The notes under the pieces are model-generated. The model did no database searches. It was given only the letters and a program-made list of their open reading frames with translations, and was not told the DNA's origin. Both the position numbers and the translations under genes were made by a program. 64,000 bases of DNA from Methylovorus glucosotrophus (GTDB taxonomy: Bacteria; Pseudomonadota; Gammaproteobacteria; Burkholderiales; Methylophilaceae): assembly GCF_009858335.1 (NCBI RefSeq), contig NZ_VMSE01000001.1, positions 930,001 through 994,000 of the forward strand, given 5' to 3'. Below, one piece after another: positions 25,578 through 34,222 of this stretch (the stretch's first letter is position 1; every line of letters begins with the position of its first letter).

Positions 25578-27344
25578 ATGAACACAATAGCAAGCCCTGA
25601 CAACACGCACGCGCAGAAGGCCGGGAGTTCGTCTTTCCTGCGCTTTATCAATCTGTACCTGTTCTTTTTCTATTTTTCAGGGGTCACGCATGTGCTCCTG
25701 CAAATGACGGATGCGACGATTTTTATCGGCTTCCGCCAGGCGGTGTACATGAGTTTTCTCTGGCTGGTGCCCGTGCTGCTGTTCCCCCGCCATACCAGGG
25801 TGATCGCCGCCGTCATCGGTGTTGTGCTGTGGGTGACGTCTTTACTGAGCCTCGCGTATTTCTGCGTGTATCACCAGGAGTTCTCGCAGAGCGTGCTGTA
25901 TATCCTGTTTGAGTCCAACCCTGCCGAATCCTCCGAATATGTCTCGCAGTACTTCAAGTGGTGGATGCCACTGGTGTATCTGGCGCACACGCTGGTAGCC
26001 TGGCTGTTATGGCGGCGCGTGCAGCCGCTGGAATTTTCATGGCGTGGCAAGCTGGTGGCCTGCCTGTTGATCATTGTGCCCATACACGTGCTGCCGGTCA
26101 TACAGGATCGCTTAATCAGCCATCAGAGCTGGGACCGGGTCATCGACCACATGCAGCGCCGTATGGAGCCTGCCGAACCGTGGCAACTGGTCATGGGCTA
26201 TTTCCAGTATCGGCGCCAGCTCGGCAATATGCAGGCGCTGCTGGAAAAAAACAGCGCCTTGCCGCCACTCGCCAACCTGCAGGATCAATACGCAGGCAAA
26301 CCTGGCACGCTGGTGCTGGTGATCGGCGAGTCATCCACCCGCCTGCACTGGGGTTTGTATGGCTATCCGCGCGATACCACGCCCAATCTCGACAAGATGA
26401 AAGACCAGCTCAGCATCTTTACCCGTGTGGTGTCGCCACGTGCCTCGACTATCGAAGTACTGGAGCAGGCGCTGACTTTTGCTGATCGAGACAACCCCGA
26501 TGCCGTCATGACCAAGCCTTCGATCATGAATCTCATGAAGCAGGCGGGCTACAAGACCTTCTGGATCACCAACCAGCAGACCATTACCAAACGCAACACC
26601 ATGCTGGCTTACTTCTCGCAGCTGGCCGATGTGCAGCGCTACACCAACAACACGCGCTACCAGAACTCGCGCGAATACGACAGCAATGTGTTCAAGCCCT
26701 TCGAGTCCGCGCTGGCTGACCCGGCACAGCGCAAATTCATCGTCGTCCACCTCCTGGGCACGCACATGAAGTACGAATACCGCTATCCGCCCGAGTTCGA
26801 TTACTTCAAGGATCGCACCGGTCTGCCCGATTGGCTGGATGACCCCAAGGCCCAGGTCGTCAACACCTACGACAATGCCGTGCGCTACAACGATTACGTG
26901 CTGGCCACCCTGTTGAAAACCCTGCAGGCCAAGGGCGAGCGCAGCATGCTGACCTTCATGTCCGACCACGGCGAAGATGTTTACGATACGCCGCCACATG
27001 AGTTTGTCGGCCGCAATGAAGGCAATCCTACCTTGCCCATGTTTGCCATCCCCATGTTTGTCTGGACCTCGGATCAGTGGAAACAGGACAACCCGCAGGA
27101 TCTGGGCTTTGCCTTGAATCGTGAATACAGCACGGCGTATTTTGAGCAAACCTGGTCTGACTTGGCTGGGCTGCATTACACCGGTTTTGACCCCAGCAAG
27201 AGCCTGGTCAATACCGCCTTTGTGCAGCGGCCGACCTGGGTGGGCGATCCGACTTTCCGCGCTGGCATGCGCGAGATTCAGCAGCCAGCGCTGCCATCGA
27301 GCCAACTGGCCGACCATGAGGAAAGCAAAACCGTTATACGCTGA
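25578..27344 (+). CDS. Phosphoethanolamine transferase, CptA/EptC-like
   Basis: A 588-residue inner-membrane enzyme with five N-terminal helices (within residues 20-185) and a periplasmic sulfatase-fold domain. Such enzymes move phosphoethanolamine from phosphatidylethanolamine to lipopolysaccharide. Visible are the catalytic segment VLVIGESSTRLHWGLYGY with the nucleophile Thr/Ser, HLLGTHMKYEYRYP, and the metal-binding MSDHGEDVYD. The GES(S/T) form and the YGYPRDTTPNL context fit the CptA/EptC branch rather than EptA. LPS modification can change envelope charge and peptide resistance; that is family knowledge. A 12-bp hairpin separates it from the next gene. Confidence 0.87.
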   Translation: MNTIASPDNTHAQKAGSSSFLRFINLYLFFFYFSGVTHVLLQMTDATIFIGFRQAVYMSFLWLVPVLLFPRHTRVIAAVIGVVLWVTSLLSLAYFCVYHQEFSQSVLYILFESNPAESSEYVSQYFKWWMPLVYLAHTLVAWLLWRRVQPLEFSWRGKLVACLLIIVPIHVLPVIQDRLISHQSWDRVIDHMQRRMEPAEPWQLVMGYFQYRRQLGNMQALLEKNSALPPLANLQDQYAGKPGTLVLVIGESSTRLHWGLYGYPRDTTPNLDKMKDQLSIFTRVVSPRASTIEVLEQALTFADRDNPDAVMTKPSIMNLMKQAGYKTFWITNQQTITKRNTMLAYFSQLADVQRYTNNTRYQNSREYDSNVFKPFESALADPAQRKFIVVHLLGTHMKYEYRYPPEFDYFKDRTGLPDWLDDPKAQVVNTYDNAVRYNDYVLATLLKTLQAKGERSMLTFMSDHGEDVYDTPPHEFVGRNEGNPTLPMFAIPMFVWTSDQWKQDNPQDLGFALNREYSTAYFEQTWSDLAGLHYTGFDPSKSLVNTAFVQRPTWVGDPTFRAGMREIQQPALPSSQLADHEESKTVIR

Positions 27345-27354
27345 TGCAGGATGA

Positions 27355-27384
27355 GGCCAAGGCGGCCATCATGCCGCCTTGGCC
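27355..27384 (+). terminator. 12-bp hairpin between the cptA-like and DUF2141 genes
   Basis: Arms 27355-27366 and 27373-27384 are exact inverted repeats (GGCCAAGGCGGC) with loop CATCAT, 10 bases after the stop. It has no T-tract, so it may attenuate or process rather than fully terminate, as the next gene begins 34 bases later. Confidence 0.6.
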
Positions 27385-27418
27385 CCTGGCGAAAGATACC
27401 CACAGCAAGGAGTGTTAC

Positions 27419-27844
27419 GTGCGTTACCCCCGTTTATATATTGGTCTTATCCTCGCAAGCCTTGCGCTGCATGCCTCGGCAGAAGGGCTGCCACTGGTGG
27501 TCAAGGTAGAAGGCGTGAAGAATGACAAGGGCAATATCCGGGCGGCTTTATATGACAAGGCCCAAACCTTCCGCAAGGAAGCCGAAGCTGTCGCTGTCGT
27601 GCAGCAAGCTGCCAGCCCTGGCGAAGTCATCTTGCGCTGGAATGATCTCAAGCCCGGCCGCTACGCCGTGGTGGTGTATCACGACGAAGATGCCAACGGC
27701 GAACTGAACCGCCGCTTTGGCATGTTCCCCACCGAAGGCTATGGGCTATCGAACAATCCCAAGGTATCCGGCCCGCCGCCGTTTGAGCCCAGCGCATTTG
27801 AGTTGAGTGGCGCGACGGAAATCTCCGTGGAGCTGCATTACTAA
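27419..27844 (+). CDS. DUF2141 secreted protein
   Basis: About 141 residues from GTG 27419, which sits six bases after AAGGAG; the longer open frame begins inside the hairpin and lacks such a site. It has a signal peptide ending near ASAEG. The mature part is a small beta-sandwich of the DUF2141 family: VKVEGVKNDKGNIRAALYD, LKPGRYAVVVYHDEDANGELN, then FGMFPTEGYGLSNNP. The function of the family is unknown. It may be cotranscribed with the cptA-like gene. Confidence 0.85.
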   Translation: MRYPRLYIGLILASLALHASAEGLPLVVKVEGVKNDKGNIRAALYDKAQTFRKEAEAVAVVQQAASPGEVILRWNDLKPGRYAVVVYHDEDANGELNRRFGMFPTEGYGLSNNPKVSGPPPFEPSAFELSGATEISVELHY

Positions 27845-27908
27845 CTGAGGATATGAATCAGAGGTTGCTTTGATTGTGGAATCAGAGAGGGCTCTTGTCA
27901 GGGGATAT

Positions 27909-27937
27909 AAAAAAACCGCCAAACAGGCGGTTTTTTA
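27909..27937. terminator. Bidirectional intrinsic terminator
   Basis: AAAAAACCGCC, loop AAACA, GGCGGTTTTTT. It lies between the convergent DUF2141 (plus) and small Pro-rich (minus) genes and has T-runs in both directions. Confidence 0.92.
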
Positions 27938-27948
27938 TTGCGGCAGGC

Positions 27949-28134
27949 TTAAGCCGTGGTGTCGATCTGCGTTCCTACCGTAGCCGATGGCGCTGGCTTT
28001 GGTGGAGGAGGAGCCTCATTCGTTTTCTTGCTGGCTTCGTTTTCGTCTACTGGCGGCTTGGGCTGTGCCTGCTGCGCAGGTGGCGGCGGCGGTGTATAGC
28101 TGGTGCTGGTTGAGCTTCCTACGGCGGATGACAT
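27949..28134 (-). CDS. Small proline-rich protein, unknown
   Basis: 61 residues from the ATG at 28134, preceded by AGGAG seven bases upstream; it ends 12 bases before a good terminator. Both signals argue for a real gene. The peptide starts MSSAVGSSTSTSY, then has PPPPP, KPPVDENEASKK, PPPPKPAP and ends in GTQIDTTA. It is soluble and low-complexity, with no signal peptide or membrane helix. I do not recognise it. Confidence 0.65.
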   Translation of the reverse strand: MSSAVGSSTSTSYTPPPPPAQQAQPKPPVDENEASKKTNEAPPPPKPAPSATVGTQIDTTA

Positions 28135-28457
28135 GATGATCTCCTGAAAAGTCACTAACTATTATTAGGCCTTGCTGTTTACTGATAACGACAGCATCCA
28201 CCGAGAATTAAGGGGTGGATGCCAAATATTTTCTTCAATTTCCCACAGCAGAAAGCAAGGTGCGTTGCCTGCGCTAGCGCGTCGGCGCGGCGTGATCGAC
28301 AGGCTCCAATGCCCGCCCTGCGTCTGCATAAGGCTTGCGCTCAGTCATTCGACGTATGGAGCGCATTTGCCGGCGTCTGTTAGTTTCTTTTCCATGATGA
28401 ACCGTCCTGTGGGCGGCTTGATTCATCGTCATTTGAAACTCCCCGTTGAGGCCTTGC
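28135..28457. other. Divergent intergenic region
   Basis: A 323-base gap between the small Pro-rich gene and the MFS gene. It holds one perfect 9-bp hairpin (28194-28202 / 28214-28222, GCATCCACC) that would lie in the 5' leader of the minus-strand gene. Small frames here have no coding support. Confidence 0.5.
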
Positions 28458-29645
28458 ATGCATCCAGCTACAAAAGAATCCCCCTTGCCAGCTTTGGGCC
28501 TTGGCATTGTCGCCATCGTGCTGGTGGCCCTTGCACTGCGACCTTCGATTGTCTCTGTCGGCCCGATTTTGCCGCGCATTATCGATGCGTTTGCCTTGTC
28601 GCATGCGCAGGCTTCTCTGCTGACGGCGATACCTGATTTGTTGATGGGCCTGCTGGCCTTGCCCGCGCCCTGGCTGGCGCACCGGTTTGGCCGCGACAAA
28701 ACCATCGTGACAGCCCTGGCGATACTGTGTCTGTCTACCTTGGCCCGTGCTTTTGCGCCGGATACGCTGGCCTTGCTGCTGAGTACTGTCGGTGTTGGCG
28801 CAGGCATCGCCGTCACCGGCACGCTGCTCTCGGGCTACATCAAGGTGAATTACCCGACCCGCGCGGCGTGGGTGATGGGCATTTATGTGACAGGTTTGTC
28901 CTTTGGCAGCACGCTGTCTGCCGTGATTACCGCGCCCATGGCAGAGAGTGTGAGTGGCTGGCGCCTGCCCGCCGGTATATGGTCTGTGCTGGGGCTGCTG
29001 GCGACGCTGGCCTGGGGCTACGTCTATTGGCAGCATGTGCGCACGCACGATGCCAGCCAGAAGACCGTGGCTGTGCGGGCGCCCTTGCCATGGCGCAATG
29101 CCCTGGCCTGGCGGGTTGCCGCTTTTTTTGCCTGCGTTAACCTGATTTTTTATGCCATGGTGACGTGGACGGCGGCGGTGTTTCTGGAACATGGCCTCTC
29201 CAGCAGCATGGCCGGTGTGCTGCTGGGGTGCTTTACTGCGGCCTTCATGCTGGCAAGTCCGGTGTTCGGGGCTTACAGCAAATCGCTGGATCGCCGTGTC
29301 TGGCTGGTGTCCAGCACCGTGATTACCTTGCTGGGGCTGATGGTGATGACCATAGCGCCGCTATGGGCACCTGTGCCGGTGATCGCCATCACCGCCTTTG
29401 GTCTGGGCGGTGCCTTTACCCTGGGCATGACCTTGCCGCTGGATAACACCGCCAACGCGAGTGAAACCAACGCATGGACCGCGTTTGTGCTCACCATTGG
29501 CTATCTGGTCGCCGCGACTGGTCCGCTGGCATTCGGCTATCTGCGCGATGTAACAGGCAGCTATGCCAGTTCGCTCTATATGCTGATTGGCATTGCCGGG
29601 TTAATGATAGGCATGGCCTGCTGGCTCAAGCCTGCCGCCCACTAA
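28458..29645 (+). CDS. MFS transporter, CynX/NimT-like
   Basis: About 395 residues from ATG 28458, with TTGAGG just upstream; a TTG at 28446 is less likely. Twelve hydrophobic helices are apparent. The first loop has LAHRFGRDKTI, the usual MFS motif A variant, and the start (ALALRPSIVSVGPILPRI) matches the CynX/NimT cyanate or nitroimidazole branch. The substrate is not determined. A weak inverted repeat (ACGCCC 29651-29656 / GGGCGT 29691-29696) lies in the convergent gap before the TonB receptor. Confidence 0.87.
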   Translation: MHPATKESPLPALGLGIVAIVLVALALRPSIVSVGPILPRIIDAFALSHAQASLLTAIPDLLMGLLALPAPWLAHRFGRDKTIVTALAILCLSTLARAFAPDTLALLLSTVGVGAGIAVTGTLLSGYIKVNYPTRAAWVMGIYVTGLSFGSTLSAVITAPMAESVSGWRLPAGIWSVLGLLATLAWGYVYWQHVRTHDASQKTVAVRAPLPWRNALAWRVAAFFACVNLIFYAMVTWTAAVFLEHGLSSSMAGVLLGCFTAAFMLASPVFGAYSKSLDRRVWLVSSTVITLLGLMVMTIAPLWAPVPVIAITAFGLGGAFTLGMTLPLDNTANASETNAWTAFVLTIGYLVAATGPLAFGYLRDVTGSYASSLYMLIGIAGLMIGMACWLKPAAH

Positions 29646-29721
29646 AGAAAACGCCCCGCGCTGCGGCAAGGGGTGCTTGGCGGCAGGGCAGGGCGTCAGT
29701 GTCGCGTTTCTCCGGCAGTAA

Positions 29722-31818
29722 TCAGTAGCTGACTTCGGCCGTTAGTTCCAGACTACGTGAGGGGCCGAGGATAAACTGGCTGGTGTCGTAATAGGTGCTG
29801 GCGTAGAGCTTGTCACCCAGATTGCGGGCGTTGAGGCGCAGGGTGGTGTGGCGGTTGGCACGCCAGGCAATGTTGGCGTCATACACGGTATAGCCCGGCA
29901 TGACCGAGGTGTTGGCCGTGTCGGCGTAGCGTTGCCCTACCAGTCGGGCCCCCGCACCCATGGACCAGTCACCCAGCTGGTAGTAAACCCAGGCGTTGGC
30001 GACTTTCTCCGGTACATTGGTCGGCGTATTGCCTGCGCGTGAGGCACCGCTTTCCAGCAATTCGTCATAGCGCGCCTTCAGCAGTGCCACATTGGCGTCT
30101 ACACGCCAATGTGCGCTTGGCAGCAGCAGGGTGGAAAGCTCCACACCGCGTGAAGACTGCTTGCCGCCTTGCACTGTCAGCCGCTGATCGGCAGGGTCGC
30201 GTGTCAGGATGTCGTCCTTGGCGATGTGGTACAGCGCCAGCGTCACTTCGCCTTTGCCGTGATCCAGCATGTGCTTGATGCCGACTTCGGCCTGTTTGGC
30301 GGTGGTCAGCTTGTAGGCTTTGCTGCCGGGACGCAAGGAGACGATGGACGATACCGGGTCCGAGCCCTGGCTGTATTGCCCATACACGGCCAGGCCAGGA
30401 GTAGCGGTGAACACCGTGCCCAGGCGATAGGAAAAGGGCGAGTAATCCTTGTCGAAGGAAGTGCCCTTGATGAAGTTCTGATGATCGACATTGATCCAGT
30501 CCTGGCGCAAGCCTGCGGTGAGTTTCAGTCGCTCGGTCAGGTCCAGCGCATCTTCCACAAACAGGGCGTTTTGCAAGGTGCGTGCCTTGAATTCGGGGAT
30601 GGTCGGGTCCAGCGCGGCATCGGAGTAGTAACCCGGCGCAAAACCCTTGGCCGGCACGGTGTTACTTCCATCCGTGCCATCATAAAAGTTGTCGATATAA
30701 CGCAGATCCACGCGCGTGGTTTCCCAGCCCATGGCCCAGCGGTTCTTGTGGCCGAAGGCATCGGCTATGCTGGCCAGTTCCAAGCGGTTGCCCAGCTGTT
30801 TCAGCTGGTGTTTGATCTCGGTATAGCCCGATCGCGTTACGGTATTGCTGGCACTATCGAGAGCATAGTATTCCAGGTTGCGCCAGTGGCGGCGGCTGTT
30901 AAACCAGTAGCTGATGTTGGTGAGTTTCAGGCTATCTGAAATATCCCATTCCACCTTGGCGCGCAGGCGGTCATCGGCAAAATCCATGGCACTGTCTTGC
31001 ACGTTGTAATTCTGCTTGCGCAGGCTGCTGTCGATGCGGCCATCGCGCAAAGGGATGCCGGTGTAGGTGGTCGGGGAGTCTTTGCTATGATCAAAGGTGA
31101 AATCGACGCGCAGACGATCGCTGGGGACCAGTTGCAGGCCGCTCATGAGCTTGCGGCTCTGATGCTCGCCACGGTCCACATAGCCATTGCCGCCGGTGGC
31201 GGAGGCATCAATGCGGAATGCGCCTATCTCGCCCACGGCCCCGGTGCCTCCCACGCCAGCGCGGTATTCGCCGCGGGTGCCCCAGCCGGTCAGTGCTTCA
31301 AATGAAGCTTCACGGCTCGGCGCCTTGCGTATGCTGTTGATGATGCCACCCACGGTGCCGGTGCCAAACAACACCGAAGCTGGCCCGCGCAACACCTCGA
31401 TGCGTTCATAGCCCCAGGTGTCGGAGGGAAACGTGATCGTGCTGGCGGCGGTCAAGAGCCGTACGCCATCTTCTGCCTGACCGATGGAATCATTGCCGCT
31501 AAAGCCGCGCGCTGAAAAGGCATTGCCCACGCCGAGATTGCTGATGTCGCTGATACCGGTGCTGCGTGATATGGCTTCGCGGATACTGATATCGCCGCGG
31601 CGGCGTATGGTGTCGGCATCCACAGCCTCAATGCTGGCGGGCGTTTCAAATGGCGTCAGGCCGAGGCGGCTGCCGGTGGAAAGTGGCTGTTTGAGGCGGG
31701 ATTCGGGTTTGAGGCTTTGTGCGGATACTTCGACTTCTTCCAGCGGCTGAATATCTTCAGCGTAAGCGGACACGGAAAAAAGCAAGCCGGTCAGGCTCGC
31801 CATGGCAGTGCGTTTCAT
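29722..31818 (-). CDS. TonB-dependent outer-membrane receptor under B12 riboswitch control
   Basis: A 698-residue receptor with signal peptide (SVSAYAED), TonB box region (EEVEVSAQ), plug domain (TPASIEAVDADTIRRRG, IEVLRGPASVLFGTGTVGG) and a beta-barrel ending ELTAEVSY. By sequence it looks like the siderophore-receptor branch. However, the 5' leader is a cobalamin riboswitch, which normally represses B12 uptake or synthesis genes when cobalamin is plentiful. The likely substrate is therefore a cobalamin or other corrinoid, or cobalt complex. It has a good AGGAAA site before the ATG. No btuCDF or TonB genes are adjacent. Confidence 0.93.
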   Translation of the reverse strand: MKRTAMASLTGLLFSVSAYAEDIQPLEEVEVSAQSLKPESRLKQPLSTGSRLGLTPFETPASIEAVDADTIRRRGDISIREAISRSTGISDISNLGVGNAFSARGFSGNDSIGQAEDGVRLLTAASTITFPSDTWGYERIEVLRGPASVLFGTGTVGGIINSIRKAPSREASFEALTGWGTRGEYRAGVGGTGAVGEIGAFRIDASATGGNGYVDRGEHQSRKLMSGLQLVPSDRLRVDFTFDHSKDSPTTYTGIPLRDGRIDSSLRKQNYNVQDSAMDFADDRLRAKVEWDISDSLKLTNISYWFNSRRHWRNLEYYALDSASNTVTRSGYTEIKHQLKQLGNRLELASIADAFGHKNRWAMGWETTRVDLRYIDNFYDGTDGSNTVPAKGFAPGYYSDAALDPTIPEFKARTLQNALFVEDALDLTERLKLTAGLRQDWINVDHQNFIKGTSFDKDYSPFSYRLGTVFTATPGLAVYGQYSQGSDPVSSIVSLRPGSKAYKLTTAKQAEVGIKHMLDHGKGEVTLALYHIAKDDILTRDPADQRLTVQGGKQSSRGVELSTLLLPSAHWRVDANVALLKARYDELLESGASRAGNTPTNVPEKVANAWVYYQLGDWSMGAGARLVGQRYADTANTSVMPGYTVYDANIAWRANRHTTLRLNARNLGDKLYASTYYDTSQFILGPSRSLELTAEVSY

Positions 31819-32321
31819 GGGCGTTTCCTAAATGTTCGCATGCGACCCCGCATGCCGATTCATCATGGAAAAACCACAGAGCCTGAGTATGAGATGGCTG
31901 ATCAGCCTTGCCCAAACACCGCGCCCCGCGGTAGTTCCTTCGTGACTGGCAGGCCGGTCTCCGGGCTCGCGAGGCTTGATGCACCGCCTTCCCAGGCACA
32001 AGGCCCAGTGGCGTCGATGGCACATCCATACTCGCTTACCGTTGCGGGGGCAGCACAGGCATTTCACCTGTTTCCCGTTTCACCTTTCCCCTCGAGCGAG
32101 AGGGCAGGCACCTGGCAGTGTGCATAGATTATAAAGGGGAAGCTTGAATAAGTATTAAGAAATGTTAAGAGGCACGCGCAGTGGGCCTTTGGCAGGAGAA
32201 GGTGACAATTCTGTCACCCCTGGATCGACGGATTTTGCATGGGCTGTATACTTTCTGCATAAGTCTTGATCTGGCTACATGAGGCCTTTCAGCTCGTGAA
32301 ACTCTCTTAATTATTGTGCGC
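31819..32321. other. Intergenic region carrying the riboswitch and two promoters
   Basis: A 503-base gap between the TonB receptor (minus) and the small lipoprotein (plus). The riboswitch takes up 31942-32125. The remaining 196 bases on the right should hold both promoters; I did not find a consensus match that I trust. Confidence 0.6.
31942..32125 (-). ncRNA. Cobalamin (adenosylcobalamin-class) riboswitch
   Basis: Read on the minus strand, the segment contains the conserved B12 box (AGCCCGGAGACCGGCC, within 31948-31967), the GCCACTG core (about 32010), and the paired arms of the expected junction such as CAGGTGAAATGCCTG. It ends about 125 bases before the TonB receptor start. Between the aptamer and the start there is a 7-bp hairpin (31838-31855) next to the AGGAAA ribosome binding site, a candidate expression platform for translational control. 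Confidence 0.93.
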
Positions 32322-32810
32322 ATGAACCTTCTGTTTATATCCGCGAAGCTTGCCCGGCTGGTGCCGCTATTTGGCGCTGCCGGACTGCTGTTGACGCTAT
32401 CTGCCTGCGACAAACTGCCCGGCTGGGCGGCTGCCTTGCTGCATACTGAGGTCAAGACCAGCCCACTCTCGGGGCCAGACAAAAACCGGGATGGCATACG
32501 CGATGATATTGAGCCGCTGATTGCGCAATCCTCCAGCTTGCCTGAGGTGATTTCGGTCAGAACGACCTATGCGAAATCGCTGCAAAAGATCGTGGAGTTT
32601 GATTTTGAGCATGCCCAGATGCTGTCCGTGTTGAAGTCGGAATACTCCCGCAGCCTGGCTTGTGCCATGCTGGTGGACGATGGGTTTATCGACAAGCTGA
32701 ATAGCGCGACTTTCAACACCCCGCAGCGGATTCAGCAGCAGGATGTGTTTCAGAAGAGCATCAGCGGACAGGCGTTTGATTTTGATTCCCTGTCACGTTT
32801 GTGCAGTTAG
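32322..32810 (+). CDS. Small lipoprotein, unknown function
   Basis: About 162 residues from ATG 32322 (a GTG lies six bases earlier). It has a lipoprotein signal (lipobox LSAC) followed by a calcium-binding-like loop, DKNRDGIRDDIEPLI, of the type seen in thrombospondin type 3 or dockerin-like repeats. The rest is helical. It stands alone between the riboswitch region and the patatin gene. The family is not recognised. Confidence 0.7.
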   Translation: MNLLFISAKLARLVPLFGAAGLLLTLSACDKLPGWAAALLHTEVKTSPLSGPDKNRDGIRDDIEPLIAQSSSLPEVISVRTTYAKSLQKIVEFDFEHAQMLSVLKSEYSRSLACAMLVDDGFIDKLNSATFNTPQRIQQQDVFQKSISGQAFDFDSLSRLCS

Positions 32811-32841
32811 CCGGGGCATTGCATGGTGATGCTGGCAGCGC

Positions 32842-33777
32842 TTAGCGCGCCAGCGCCTGATAGATCGTCTCCAGCGTGGCCTTGTTGGCTTTGATCAGTT
32901 TTTTGGCTTCCGCTTTCAGGTTTTCAATATTGCCCTTGGTGGCGTTATCCATGTCATCCGAGGCGATGCTCAATTCCGTTTGCAGCCGGTAGTAATGGTC
33001 GCCCAGTATCATCTGCATCTGGTAATTGGCGGCATCGGCCACGCCATCAAACATGCAGCTCAACAGCGGTAGCACCCAGCCAGCCTTGCCCCAGTCTTTC
33101 GCCTCATCAAAGGTAATCGGCCTGATCAGCTCGCCGGTGCCTAGCGAAACCAGCAGAAACTCGGTTTCATCCGGGAAAATGCGTTTGGCTTCGGCATAAG
33201 CCGATACCGAGGGCGAATTGATAAATACGCCACCATCCACCAGGGTTTTCAGCGAGCCTGCTACTTCGATCTGGGTGGGTTCAAAATAGGTAGGCGCGGC
33301 CGATGTGGCACGCGCCACGTGTTTGAGCAGCAGCGGTTTGTGTTCATCTTTCCAGCTCTTGAAAAAAATAGGCTCGCGGTTTTGCAGGTCATAGCTGGTG
33401 ATCAGGGTGTTGGTCAGGCAGTCCTGCAGCGCGTCGTCTTCAAAATACTCCTGCAGCACCTGCTCAATGCCATCGGCGGAGTAAAGCTCATCGGCAATCC
33501 CGCCTATGGAGGACACGCCCTTCCACAGCGAGCGCGAGAAGATCTCCTTGCCACGGGTTTCATAGATATTCACCAGATCTTTCGCCGCATATCTTGCCTT
33601 GCCCGAGGCATCTTTCCTGGCGCAGCCTATCGCCAGAATGCCGCCGGTCGACGTGCCCGCAATCAGGTCAAACAATTGCCAGACCGGCTTGCCCAGATGG
33701 GCCTCGATATCGGTCAGTATCAGTGCCGGGATCAAGCCGCGGATACCACCCCCATCAATGCTTAAAATTGTTTTCAT
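32842..33777 (-). CDS. Patatin-like phospholipase
   Basis: About 311 residues from the ATG at 33777, preceded by AGGAGG; the longer frame upstream lacks support. It has all patatin elements: the oxyanion loop DGGGIRGLIP, the nucleophile elbow GTSTGG, and the catalytic Asp in DGGVFINSP. Members cleave phospholipids or other acyl esters by a Ser-Asp dyad. There is no signal peptide, so it is probably cytoplasmic. Similar patatins act in CBASS defence (CapV), but no nucleotide cyclase is nearby, so this appears to be a housekeeping or lipid-metabolism enzyme. Confidence 0.9.
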   Translation of the reverse strand: MKTILSIDGGGIRGLIPALILTDIEAHLGKPVWQLFDLIAGTSTGGILAIGCARKDASGKARYAAKDLVNIYETRGKEIFSRSLWKGVSSIGGIADELYSADGIEQVLQEYFEDDALQDCLTNTLITSYDLQNREPIFFKSWKDEHKPLLLKHVARATSAAPTYFEPTQIEVAGSLKTLVDGGVFINSPSVSAYAEAKRIFPDETEFLLVSLGTGELIRPITFDEAKDWGKAGWVLPLLSCMFDGVADAANYQMQMILGDHYYRLQTELSIASDDMDNATKGNIENLKAEAKKLIKANKATLETIYQALAR

Positions 33778-34222
33778 CTCAATCCTCCTGAAAGTGTTGA
33801 TCTGTAAAGCAGCTTCAAGTCTTGCGTATCGTTTTGCCCCGGTGCGGTGCAACTTCTGTGCGTGTGCTGAAATGAGAAATGCAGTGCATGCGCGCACCCG
33901 GTTTATTTTATATTATTCAGTTGCTTACTGCTGGGTGCCAGATGCATATTAAGCCTGTTTGGGCGCTAAAGGGAATCAAATCATCCAGAGTCTTCGATAT
34001 GCGGCCCTCAGGCTGCAAGTCTGGTCACCCCATATGCGATAAGTCATTGCTATTATTTGAATCGGCAATACAATCCTCCCATCCTTCAAATGTGATTCAA
34101 GACACAATTATTCAGGGTCAAGATTTAATCCTGCGGACCGTAAATTCATCACACGCCAGCGTGTTATGTAGCCAAAGTTGACTCGCGGTCTTAACGGCAA
34201 AACAAGAACTATTGAGTGCGGG
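33778..34222. other. Divergent intergenic region
   Basis: A 445-base AT-rich gap between the patatin gene and the GGDEF-EAL gene. I see no gene, hairpin or clear promoter in it that I would defend. Confidence 0.5.

Noticed and set aside
31757..32127. Frames on both strands between the TonB receptor and the lipoprotein
   Set aside because: They overlap the cobalamin riboswitch, which explains the conserved sequence.
32842..33777. CBASS defence effector (CapV-like patatin)
   Set aside because: No CD-NTase or other CBASS gene is adjacent; the neighbours are a lipoprotein and a c-di-GMP sensor.
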